Positions 1 to 6,257 of a stretch of 9,521 bases of DNA are shown piece by piece. A program made the translations under genes and the position numbers. How positions within the stretch are numbered: position 1 is the first letter of the stretch; the number at the start of each line of letters is the position of its first letter. The DNA is from DATJJW01 sp035491935 (GTDB lineage Bacteria > Pseudomonadota > Alphaproteobacteria > ATCC43930 > CGMCC-115725), in contig DATJJW010000100.1 of the NCBI GenBank assembly GCA_035491935.1, forward strand, positions 1 through 9,521, written 5' to 3'. Under the pieces are notes generated by a model. That model saw only the letters and a list, made by a program, of their open reading frames with translations. It did no database searches and was not told the DNA's origin.

Positions 1-1306
1 CGAAGGCCTGACCGACCTCCCCGCCCATCAGCCGCGCGATCTGTATCATGGTGCCGAGGGTCAATGCATCCTGAGGGCGGATATGCTGGATGCCGTAGAA
101 TATCGTGCCCGAGAGCGCGAAGCTTTGGCCGACGGCCTGGAGTACGGCAGAGACCAGGAACTGGTCCGATCCCCAGAGCGGCGTCAGAGTATGGGCGATC
201 AGGTAGCAGGACAGGCTGATCAGCAGGAAGCCGACCGAAGCGATCATCCGCGGGTCGAACCGGCGCAGCAGGAGGCCGGCTAACGGGCAGACGATCAGCT
301 GCGGCACGGCCAGCCACAAGAGGGTCTGCCCGACTTCCAGCGAACGGAAGCCGCGCACCACCTGGAGATATTGCGGGACGAGGAAAGCCGTCGAGAGGAT
401 GGTGAGGCGCAGGAAGCTGATCAGAACGAACATGCTCGGCAAAGGCTTGGCGAAAGCGACCTTCAGATTGATCAGGGGATTGGGCGTGCGGGCATCGTGG
501 ACGACGAAGGCGACGAGTACGATGAATCCCGATACCAGCAACCCGCAGATGAGGCCGGAATTCAGCCAATCGACCCGGTTGCCCTGATCGAGGGCGGCGT
601 AGATCAGCGAGAAGCCGATGCCGGCGGTGACCATGCCGAAAAGGTCTGACGGCATGTGCTTGGGCGGCGGCGCCGGGCCGGAGAAGCGCAGGCAAAGAGC
701 CATGGCGAGGCCGAGCGGCACGTTCTGCCAGAAGATCCAGCGCCATGACAGATGGTCGATGAACCAGCCCTCGATCGAGGCGGAGATGTTGAGCGAAAGC
801 TCGAGATTGAGCGCGTACATCGCGATGCCGTAGGCCCATACCCGCGGCGGCGTGTTGGTGAGGATGAAGCCGATGGTCAGCGGGATGAAGAAGCCCGATG
901 CCACGCCGCCGAGGAAGCGCAAGGCCAGGAACGCGTGGAGATCGGTATAGAAGGGCGTGATCAGGTTGATGAGCGCAAAGGCCAATGCCGCATAACGCAG
1001 CACGGGCTTCGGCCCGTAATTGGCGCCGACCCATAACGCGAAGGGGCAAACGAGCATCTGCGCCACTGTCTGGGAGGTGGTGATCCAGGCCCCCTCGTCG
1101 AATCCCGCATGCACGGCGCCGCGAATATCGGCCAGGCCGAAGGTCGAAAGGCGGCCGTTCAAGGTCGAGATGAAGGCGCCGAGCAGCACGGCCACCAGCG
1201 CGAACCACGGGATCGGCGGCGGCACAGGCGAAGATGGGGATGCGGGCGCAGATGGCGGTGAAGCGGGCGATGACGTCGCCGGCATGGGCGCCGTGGGGTC
1301 GCTCAT
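1..1306 (-). CDS. DHA2-type MFS efflux transporter (partial, C-terminus off the left edge)
   Basis: A multidrug-type major facilitator in the inner membrane, probably exporting a small molecule by proton antiport with the adaptor encoded just upstream. The start is the ATG at 1306, which overlaps the adaptor's TGA as ATGA; the frame stays open to the window edge, giving 435 residues of the roughly 500-530 usual for 14-helix DHA2 pumps. Residues 1-33 form a Pro/Ser/Ala-rich cytoplasmic tail. Hydrophobic helices begin at residue 34, and the family signature WRWIFWQNVPLG (188-199) is clear. Typical signatures are altered: the motif A region reads GANYGPKPVL (94-103) without the usual Asp and paired basics, and the motif C region reads LSLNISASIEGWF (170-182) instead of a GPxxGG pattern. 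The pairing with a HlyD/EmrA protein supports the EmrB role; substrate unknown. Confidence 0.9.
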   Translation of the reverse strand, partial: MSDPTAPMPATSSPASPPSAPASPSSPVPPPIPWFALVAVLLGAFISTLNGRLSTFGLADIRGAVHAGFDEGAWITTSQTVAQMLVCPFALWVGANYGPKPVLRYAALAFALINLITPFYTDLHAFLALRFLGGVASGFFIPLTIGFILTNTPPRVWAYGIAMYALNLELSLNISASIEGWFIDHLSWRWIFWQNVPLGLAMALCLRFSGPAPPPKHMPSDLFGMVTAGIGFSLIYAALDQGNRVDWLNSGLICGLLVSGFIVLVAFVVHDARTPNPLINLKVAFAKPLPSMFVLISFLRLTILSTAFLVPQYLQVVRGFRSLEVGQTLLWLAVPQLIVCPLAGLLLRRFDPRMIASVGFLLISLSCYLIAHTLTPLWGSDQFLVSAVLQAVGQSFALSGTIFYGIQHIRPQDALTLGTMIQIARLMGGEVGQAF

Positions 1307-2397
1307 TTCCGGTCCCCGCTCCTGTCATCCCTGCCTCGGGCGTCCACCCTGGCCACGACCGACATGCCCGGCCGCAGGCTGTCGATCAGACCATCGGCGT
1401 CGTCGATGAGGATCTTGACGCCGATACGCTGCACGACCTTGGTGAAATTGCCCGTGGCGTTGTCGGGCGGCAGCAAGGCGAATTGGGAGCCGGCGCCGGG
1501 GGCGAAGGCGATGACATGGCCATGCAAGGTGTGGCCGGGGAAAGTGTCGACGGTGATCTCCGCCTTGTCGCCGGCCGCCATATGGGTGAGCTGCGTCTCC
1601 TTGTAGTTCGCGATCACCCAGATATGGGGCAACGGCACCAGGGTGGTGATCTGACTGCCTGTGCTGACATATTGGCCGGGCAGCACCTGCCGCCGGTTGA
1701 TGACGCCGTCCTGGGGCGCCACGATGTGCGTATATCCCAAATTGATTTGGGCCAGACGCAGTGCCGCCTCGCGTCCTTTCACATTCGCCTCGGCCTGCGC
1801 CTGGTTGGCGGCCAGGACATCCAGCTGGTGTGTTGCCGCCTGGACCTGGGCACGGTTCTGGGCCAGTTGCGCGTCGAGCCGCTCCTGGCCAGTCGTCACG
1901 TTCTCGGTCGCCTCGACCGAGGAGGATCCCGAAGCGAACAGTTTGCGTTGCCGGGCGATGTCGCGCTTGTTCTGCGCAAGATTGGCGGTGGTCACGGCCA
2001 TCACCGCTTTCGCGGCATCGACATTGGCCTTCTGCAGCGCCTGCTGGGCGGCAAGCGATCGCACCTGATCCTCGGCAGCGGTGAGGTTCGCCTCGGCCTG
2101 CGCCACATTGGCCTTGTAGTCGTCATCGACGATCTGGGCGATCAGCTGCCCAGCCGTCACCCGCTGATAGTCCTGGACCGGCACCTCTCGGACATATCCG
2201 GCGACCTTGGCCGTGATCGGCGTCAGATCCGCCTGGAGATAGGCGTCATCCGTCGTCTGCCAGCCTGGACCGCCGACCCAGATATTCCAGCGGGTCGTGA
2301 TGATGACGAGGCAGGCCAACGCCACGGCCAGCATCAATATGCGCCAGCTGACCTCGAACGCCCGCCGCCACGCGGTCGGATGTGGTTCTCCGTTCAT
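1303..2397 (-). CDS. HlyD/EmrA-family periplasmic adaptor of an efflux pump
   Basis: A membrane-fusion protein of 364 residues that would link the inner-membrane MFS pump to an outer-membrane channel. A short cytoplasmic N-terminus is followed by one transmembrane segment (about 19-36). The EmrA-type motif TTDDAYLQAD (48-57) then leads into the first half of the biotinyl-lipoyl domain (VAGYVREV, 65-72). Residues about 95-215 are a long Ala/Gln-rich coiled-coil hairpin, and the second lipoyl half follows (YTHIVAPQDGVI, 222-233). The beta-barrel region is about 240-350, with the family-typical VIANYKETQL (261-270) and LRPGMSVVARV (341-351). Full length. It is first in its operon and its stop overlaps the transporter start by four bases, so the two are probably translationally coupled. 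Its ATG has only a weak G-rich ribosome site. An outer-membrane channel gene is not seen in the window. Confidence 0.95.
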   Translation of the reverse strand: MNGEPHPTAWRRAFEVSWRILMLAVALACLVIITTRWNIWVGGPGWQTTDDAYLQADLTPITAKVAGYVREVPVQDYQRVTAGQLIAQIVDDDYKANVAQAEANLTAAEDQVRSLAAQQALQKANVDAAKAVMAVTTANLAQNKRDIARQRKLFASGSSSVEATENVTTGQERLDAQLAQNRAQVQAATHQLDVLAANQAQAEANVKGREAALRLAQINLGYTHIVAPQDGVINRRQVLPGQYVSTGSQITTLVPLPHIWVIANYKETQLTHMAAGDKAEITVDTFPGHTLHGHVIAFAPGAGSQFALLPPDNATGNFTKVVQRIGVKILIDDADGLIDSLRPGMSVVARVDARGRDDRSGDRK

Positions 2398-2696
2398 AAG
2401 CCCACCCCGGCCCCCGATATGTGAGAAGACGGCAGCCGCGAAGACCGGCGCCCTACCGCCAAGTGCTGACGATTTCCCACTTTCGAGTAGCCGGCAAATA
2501 AGTCAAGTGAAGCATTATCTTCCGCCCGACCCATACCTTCTCTTCGTTTCTCCTAAAACGCGTACTTTTTCTGAACGCTGCAAAGATATGACTCTGCGTT
2601 GCAGCAAGTAACCATGAATGCTTCTGTCGATTGTTGCTGCCGCACGAAAACCAAGCGGGTGAGGCTGCCCCCACCCGCCTCCGGTCACCTCTTGAG
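2398..2696 (-). promoter_or_regulatory. Non-coding gap upstream of the efflux operon
   Basis: This 299-base gap lies between the SDR stop and the efflux adaptor start. The SDR-side end holds an intrinsic terminator (listed separately). The rest is AT-richer than the surrounding genes and should contain the efflux promoter, read leftwards. Candidate elements on the minus strand are TTGACT at 2507-2502 as a -35, with no good -10 at 17 bases, and TATCTT at 2588-2583 as a -10. A 7-base inverted repeat, GCTGCAA (2577-2583) with TTGCAGC (2599-2605), lies next to GGTTACTTG (minus strand, 2613-2605), which matches a half-site of the operators further right. A 73-codon minus-strand frame at 2453-2674 covers part of the gap but looks non-coding. 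No promoter can be fixed with confidence. Confidence 0.45.
2647..2680 (-). terminator. Rho-independent terminator of the hydrolase/oxidoreductase operon
   Basis: Starting 16 bases after the SDR stop, the minus strand folds into a stem of about 12 pairs: AGGCGGGTG pairs with CACCCGCTT (two outer pairs are G-U and A-U), extended inward by GGG/CCT around a GCAG tetraloop. The bases GG and then TTTT follow. The long GC-rich stem plus a short U-tract is a good intrinsic terminator, and it separates this operon from the efflux operon downstream. Confidence 0.75.
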
Positions 2697-3467
2697 TCAG
2701 ACCGACTTCACCTCACCGCCATCCATGCGCAGCGTGGTCCCGGTCATCCAGCGAGCGGCCGGCGAGACGGCAAAAGCCATCACCTCGGCGATCTCCTCGG
2801 GGGTGCCGAAACGGCCGATTCCCGCCTGCTGCAGGAAACGGCTCTTGGTTTCCTCCGGCGTGATGCCCTTGGCGGAAGCCGCGCGCTCCAGCATGGCCAG
2901 ACGCCGGCCGGTCATGATGGCGCCGGGCGATACGCTGTTGACCTGCACGCCATCGACGATGCCCTGCTCGGAAAAGGCCTTCGCCAGCGCCTCGATCGCC
3001 GCGTTGATCACCCCGATCGCGGCGGCGCCCGGCTTCGGGATGACCGCCGCGTTGCCGGAGATGAAAACGATCGAGCCTTGCGACGCCTTCAACGCGTCCC
3101 AGGCGCGAAGCGTCAGGCGGCGCGCGCCGTGGAATTTCAGTTCCAGGCTCGAGGCCCATTGCGCATCATTCATCTGGAACACGTCGAGACCAGGCACGGC
3201 GCCGGCGATATTGAGGAGCGCATCGATCCGGCCGAAGCGATCCAGCGTCTGGCTGACGACCGTCTCGGCGGCATCTGGTGCCATGAGGTCGAGTTCGATG
3301 GCCAGCGGCTTGGCCCCGAGAGCGCCGATTCGGTCGGCGACCAACCGAAGATTCTCGCCATCACGCGCGGCAATGACGACTGCCCCGAAATCCCTTGCCA
3401 GACGCAAGGCGGTCGCCTGGCCGATACCCGAACTCGCCCCGGTCACGATAGCGACTGTGTTCGACAT
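2697..3467 (-). CDS. SDR-fold protein lacking the classical catalytic tetrad
   Basis: A Rossmann-fold protein of 256 residues, the usual classical SDR length. The nucleotide-binding end is normal: TGASSGIG at 9-16, acidic LDL at 59-61 and NIAG (variant of NNAG) at 86-89; the C-terminal half keeps VNSVSPG (176-182). The active site is not normal. Aligned without gaps to classical SDRs (Asn111, Ser138, Tyr151, Lys155 in 3beta/17beta-HSD numbering), this protein has Lys111, Gly138, Ile151 and Asn155, so YxxxK reads IGVIN. Some SDR subgroups, such as Lin1944-like proteins, are known to lack these residues and have undetermined function. Ordinary dehydrogenase activity is therefore doubtful; a nucleotide-dependent sensor or a different chemistry is possible. 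The start at 3467 has a good AGGAGA site. It is last in the operon, 28 bases after the quinone oxidoreductase stop, and is followed by the terminator. Confidence 0.9.
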   Translation of the reverse strand: MSNTVAIVTGASSGIGQATALRLARDFGAVVIAARDGENLRLVADRIGALGAKPLAIELDLMAPDAAETVVSQTLDRFGRIDALLNIAGAVPGLDVFQMNDAQWASSLELKFHGARRLTLRAWDALKASQGSIVFISGNAAVIPKPGAAAIGVINAAIEALAKAFSEQGIVDGVQVNSVSPGAIMTGRRLAMLERAASAKGITPEETKSRFLQQAGIGRFGTPEEIAEVMAFAVSPAARWMTGTTLRMDGGEVKSV

Positions 3468-3495
3468 GGTGATCTCCTGTATTCGCGTTATCGGA

Positions 3496-4470
3496 TCAGC
3501 TGTGGACTACGACCATTTTCCCGCTCGCCTCATTGGCCTCCATGACGCGATGCGCTTCACGGATCTCCTCGAAGCGGAAGGTCCGGACCGGCTTGACGTC
3601 GAGCCGGCCGGCTGCTGCATCGGCCGCGATCTGCTGCAACGGCACATCCGAGACCGGAAAACCGGGCGTGCCGAAGACGAAGCTGCCGAAGAAGGTGAGG
3701 TACACGCCGCTCGGCATCTGCAGCAGCGGGTTGAAGTCGGGAATGGGATCGAGGCCGCCCAGCCAGCCGGCCAGGCATGACCGGCCGCCCCGGCGCAGCA
3801 TGGCGAGGGAGTCGAGCACGACACTATTGCCGACCAGATCCAGCACCGCATCGATCCGCTTGGCCTCCGGAATATGCTTCGACAAATCCGGGCGCTCGAT
3901 CTCGCAGCGCTCGGCGCCGAGCTTCTCCAACAAGGCGAAACGCTCCCGGCTGCGCGTCGTCGCGATCACCCGGGCGCCGGCATTGACCGCCAGCTTGAGC
4001 GCCGCCTGCCCGAAGGAGGATGTCGCGCCGCGGATGACCAGCAACTGGCCGCGCTGGAGCTCCAGGTTGCGGAACAGGCAGGTCCAGGCCGTGGCATAGG
4101 TCTCCGGGATCGCGGCAAGCTCGGCCCAGGGCAGATCCGCCTCGATCAAAGCGATGTTGGCGACCGGCGCGCTGGTGTATTCGGCATAGCTGCCGTTGAT
4201 CGTGCGGCCGAGGCCGCCCATCAGCGCCGCGACCTTGGCACCGACCGGAAACTCGCCGCCGGGGCAGGCCTTGACCAATCCCACGCATTCGATGCCGCTG
4301 ACCGGAGCCGCCTCGGCCCATTCGCCGCGGCGCATATGCATCTCGGCGTGGTTGAGGCCGAAGGCCTTGATCTCGATGACGGCATGGCCGGGCTTCGGCG
4401 CAGGCTCCGGAATGTCCCGATAGACGAGGCTGTCCAGCCCGCCGAATTTCTCAAGCACGATGGCACGCAT
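3496..4470 (-). CDS. Zinc-independent quinone oxidoreductase-like MDR protein
   Basis: A 324-residue medium-chain reductase, probably cytoplasmic and NADPH-dependent, reducing quinones, enones or similar electrophiles. The N-terminal GroES-like domain is about 1-125 (MRAIVLEKFGG; FGLNHAEMHMRRGEW, 37-51). The zinc-ligand Cys of alcohol dehydrogenases is absent, as in the quinone oxidoreductase branch. The Rossmann domain is about 126-260, with VIRGATSSFGQAALKLA (145-161) as the dinucleotide motif. The C-terminal part returns to the catalytic domain and ends in the family-typical GKMVVVHS. The frame is open far upstream, but the start at 4470 is supported by GAGGAG nine bases before it, by the normal N-terminus beginning there, and by the position just after the hydrolase stop (37-base gap). 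It is the middle gene of a three-gene operon with the hydrolase and the SDR, which suggests successive steps on one compound; the compound is unknown. Confidence 0.93.
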   Translation of the reverse strand: MRAIVLEKFGGLDSLVYRDIPEPAPKPGHAVIEIKAFGLNHAEMHMRRGEWAEAAPVSGIECVGLVKACPGGEFPVGAKVAALMGGLGRTINGSYAEYTSAPVANIALIEADLPWAELAAIPETYATAWTCLFRNLELQRGQLLVIRGATSSFGQAALKLAVNAGARVIATTRSRERFALLEKLGAERCEIERPDLSKHIPEAKRIDAVLDLVGNSVVLDSLAMLRRGGRSCLAGWLGGLDPIPDFNPLLQMPSGVYLTFFGSFVFGTPGFPVSDVPLQQIAADAAAGRLDVKPVRTFRFEEIREAHRVMEANEASGKMVVVHS

Positions 4471-4507
4471 GACGGATGCTCCTCGGGTAGGGCCGATGGC
4501 CGCCGGA

Positions 4508-5353
4508 TCAGTGGGACAGGAAATCGCCGATGGCCGCCGCGATCTCCGCGGCATGCGTCTCCAGGGCGAAATGGCCGGTCTCGAAGAAGCGGATGACGGC
4601 ATCGGGCATGTCGCGCTTGAACGCCTCGGCGCCAGCCGGCAGGAAGAACGGATCGTTCTTGCCCCACACCGCCAGGAAGGGCGGCTTATGGGTCCGGAAA
4701 TACGCCTGGAAGGCCGGATAGAGCGCCACATTGCTCTTGTAGTCGCCGAACAGGTCGAGCTGGATTTCGGCGACGCCGGGCCGGGCCAGGTAGAAATTGT
4801 CGAGCGAATAGCCGTCGGGCGAGACGCGCGTCGGATCGGCGACGCCATGGGTGTATTGCCAGATGGTCGTCTCGGGCGCCAGGAACGCACGCAGCGCCTC
4901 GCGATGGACCGGCGACGGGTCCTGCCAATAGGCCCGGATCGGATTCCAGCCATCGCTCAACCCCTCGGCATAGGCATTGCCGTTCTGGGAGATGATCGCG
5001 GTGATGCGGTCGGGATGCTTGACCGCCAGACGGAAGCCGGTCGGCGCGCCATAGTCGAAGACATAGACGGCATAACGGTCGAAGCCCACGATCTCGGTGA
5101 AGCGGTCGATGGCATCCGCGATCGCCTCGAAGCTATGGCCGGAGCCGGGCAGTTCGGACATGCCGAAACCCGGCAGGTCAGGAGCGACGATGTGGAAGCG
5201 GCCGGCCAAATGCGGCATGAGATCGCGGAACATGTGGCTGGCGGTCGGGAAGCCGTGCAGCAGCAGCAGCTTCGGCGCACCGGTGGTGCCGGCCTCGCGA
5301 TAGAAGATCTTGCGACCATCCACGTCGACGGTCCGATAAGTGATGGCGACCAT
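4508..5353 (-). CDS. Alpha/beta hydrolase with Asp nucleophile (epoxide hydrolase/dehalogenase-like)
   Basis: A 281-residue cytoplasmic hydrolase of the epoxide hydrolase/haloalkane dehalogenase branch. The oxyanion-hole motif HGFP is at 33-36. The nucleophile elbow reads VFDYGAPTG (98-106), so the nucleophile is Asp100, not Ser. The acid is probably Asp234 in GKNDPF and the base His261 in ETGHFALE. A lid domain covers about 130-215. The residue after the nucleophile is Tyr, where haloalkane dehalogenases carry Trp, so epoxide or other ester/halide chemistry cannot be separated. The ATG at 5353 is preferred over the in-frame ATG at 5389: it has GGAGAA at the right distance, gives the usual N-terminus, and the earlier one would run through the operator. 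It is the first gene of the three-gene operon, directly downstream of the GTAACC-N19-GGTTAC element. Confidence 0.92.
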   Translation of the reverse strand: MVAITYRTVDVDGRKIFYREAGTTGAPKLLLLHGFPTASHMFRDLMPHLAGRFHIVAPDLPGFGMSELPGSGHSFEAIADAIDRFTEIVGFDRYAVYVFDYGAPTGFRLAVKHPDRITAIISQNGNAYAEGLSDGWNPIRAYWQDPSPVHREALRAFLAPETTIWQYTHGVADPTRVSPDGYSLDNFYLARPGVAEIQLDLFGDYKSNVALYPAFQAYFRTHKPPFLAVWGKNDPFFLPAGAEAFKRDMPDAVIRFFETGHFALETHAAEIAAAIGDFLSH

Positions 5354-5370
5354 GGCATTTCTCCATATTT

Positions 5371-5401
5371 GTAACCTATTAAAATACATTTTACAGGTTA
5401 C
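5371..5401. promoter_or_regulatory. GTAACC-N19-GGTTAC inverted repeat, probable operator (copy 1)
   Basis: A perfect 6-base inverted repeat, GTAACC at 5371-5376 and GGTTAC at 5396-5401, with a 19-base AT-rich spacer. It sits 18 bases before the first hydrolase of the three-gene operon and is flanked by a further imperfect half-site, TTGTAAG (5402-5408). The same repeat with exactly the same spacing occurs at 6211-6241. Candidate promoter elements lie inside or beside it, so a bound protein would block or recruit polymerase. The bound regulator is not identified. Confidence 0.7.
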
Positions 5402-5414
5402 TTGTAAGTGGCAA
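5378..5414 (-). promoter_or_regulatory. Probable promoter of the hydrolase/oxidoreductase operon
   Basis: On the minus strand two readings are possible: TTACAA (5407-5402), 18 bases, TTTAAT (5383-5378); or TTGCCA (5414-5409), 15 bases, TAAAAT (5393-5388). Each -10 matches TATAAT at five of six positions. The region is far richer in A and T than the genes around it. Both readings overlap the inverted repeat and leave a short leader before the ATG at 5353. Confidence 0.5.
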
Positions 5415-5462
5415 AATTTCGACGACCCCGTCTCAGGGCGCAGGTGGTCAGCAAAGCGGGTC

Positions 5463-5494
5463 GGTCAAGGGATCAGGCGGTCAAAGGATCAAGC
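5463..5494. repeat. Two tandem 16-base repeats at the end of the second hydrolase
   Basis: GGTCAAGGGATCAGGC (5463-5478) is followed directly by GGTCAAAGGATCAAGC (5479-5494), 14 of 16 bases identical. The second copy includes the stop codon (5489-5491, minus strand) of the Ala-nucleophile hydrolase; the first lies just beyond it. It may be a small slippage duplication; no function is evident. Confidence 0.7.
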
Positions 5495-6178
5495 GGTCTC
5501 GGCGACTGCCTCGCGGATGATGTCCAGAACCAGGGCCGGCATGGTGACCAGCGGCGCATGGTCGACGGGATGCGCATGTACCTTCGCCCGCATGCGACCG
5601 GCCATGAAACGCTGGTTCTCGGCCGCGATCATCCGGTCCTCTTCGGCGACCAGGAACCAGGACGGCCGGTCCTTCCACAGCGGCCGTTCCACCGGGACGG
5701 TGATGCAGGCAGGCGAGATCGGCCGCTGGACTGCAGCCAACACTGCCAACTCCTCGGCTGCGGCATGCTGGGCGAAGGCAGCGGCGAAAGCCTCTCCGGG
5801 CAGATAGATCAGCCCGTGGGCATCGGGCGCCAGCTTGGGCGCCTGCGGATGCGGTTCCGTCCGATAGAAGACGTCGGCAACCGTCTCACCCTCATCCGGT
5901 GCCAGCGCCGCGACATAGACGAGCGCCCTCACCTTGTCGGCACGTGCGGCCGCAATCACGGCGCCGGCATAGGCATGGCCGACGAGGACGACAGGCCCGG
6001 TCAAACGCTCCAGCGCCCGGTCAAGGGCGGCGGCATCGTCAGCGAACGAGGTCAGCGGCAGCGGCGCTGCCACGGCGTTGAAGCCCTCGGCCGCCAGCGG
6101 CGCGATGACCTTCGCCCAACTCGAACCGTCGGCCCAGGCGCCGTGAACGAGGACAATGTTCACATCATGCGGGGACAT
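5489..6178 (-). CDS. Alpha/beta hydrolase-fold protein with Ala in place of the nucleophilic Ser
   Basis: A 229-residue cytoplasmic protein of the small alpha/beta hydrolase type that includes plant-methylesterase-like enzymes. IVLVHGAWADGSSW (8-21) is the typical first strand and oxyanion-hole region. The nucleophile elbow, normally GHSxGG, reads GHAYAG at 67-72, so residue 69 is Ala (codon GCC). The likely acid Asp181 (AEEDRMI) and base His207 (VDHAPLV) are kept, as is the APDEGETV segment (93-100). It is either a Ser-less subfamily with other chemistry, such as a lyase or decarboxylase-like reaction or a ligand sensor, or an inactive enzyme. The start at 6178 has AAGGAG close upstream; the longer frame to 6295 would cross the promoter and operators. 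It is divergent from the CGNR regulator and lies 135 bases upstream of the three-gene operon on the same strand. Confidence 0.88.
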   Translation of the reverse strand: MSPHDVNIVLVHGAWADGSSWAKVIAPLAAEGFNAVAAPLPLTSFADDAAALDRALERLTGPVVLVGHAYAGAVIAAARADKVRALVYVAALAPDEGETVADVFYRTEPHPQAPKLAPDAHGLIYLPGEAFAAAFAQHAAAEELAVLAAVQRPISPACITVPVERPLWKDRPSWFLVAEEDRMIAAENQRFMAGRMRAKVHAHPVDHAPLVTMPALVLDIIREAVAETA

Positions 6179-6210
6179 CGCCGCTCTCCTTGCTAAATGG
6201 TTGTTCGTTT

Positions 6211-6241
6211 GTAACCGTCTTGAAGAGACCAATAGGGTTAC
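6211..6241. promoter_or_regulatory. GTAACC-N19-GGTTAC inverted repeat, probable operator (copy 2)
   Basis: GTAACC at 6211-6216 and GGTTAC at 6236-6241 form the same perfect inverted repeat, with the same 19-base spacer, as at 5371-5401. In both copies the left half is extended to TTTGTAACC, while the spacers are otherwise unrelated, as expected of a conserved binding site rather than a recent duplication. It lies between the divergent second hydrolase and the CGNR regulator. Confidence 0.7.
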
Positions 6242-6257
6242 ATATCTTGAATGTAAC
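6237..6257. promoter_or_regulatory. Perfect inverted repeat GTTACAT-N7-ATGTAAC, probable operator
   Basis: A 7-base perfect inverted repeat with a 7-base spacer. Its left arm shares the GTTAC of copy 2 of the longer repeat, so three half-sites (6211, 6237, 6253) line up across the divergent promoter region. It lies between the -35 and -10 proposed for the leftward hydrolase promoter, the usual place for a repressor site. Confidence 0.65.

Noticed and set aside
1234..2424. A 396-codon plus-strand open frame opposite the efflux adaptor, longer than the adaptor gene itself.
   Set aside because: It is antisense to a protein with clear HlyD/EmrA motifs throughout, and its own translation shows no family pattern. 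Long antisense frames are common at this GC content.
2453..2674. A 73-codon minus-strand frame in the gap before the efflux operon.
   Set aside because: It starts within the terminator stem of the preceding operon, has no good ribosome site and resembles no known protein.
2599..3780. A 393-codon plus-strand open frame across the SDR gene and its terminator.
   Set aside because: It runs antisense to the SDR and into the quinone oxidoreductase end, its product is Arg/Ala/Ser-rich without motifs, and it begins next to the terminator hairpin.
4471..4953. Upstream extension of the quinone oxidoreductase frame by 161 codons.
   Set aside because: The extension lies inside the hydrolase gene in another frame, is Arg/Ser/Pro-rich, and the real start at 4470 has a strong ribosome site and the normal family N-terminus.
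5423..5463. A possible terminator between the Ala-nucleophile hydrolase and the three-gene operon (CGACCC/GGGTCG).
   Set aside because: Only six pairs enclose a loop of about 29 bases, and the T-run is offset; too weak to annotate.
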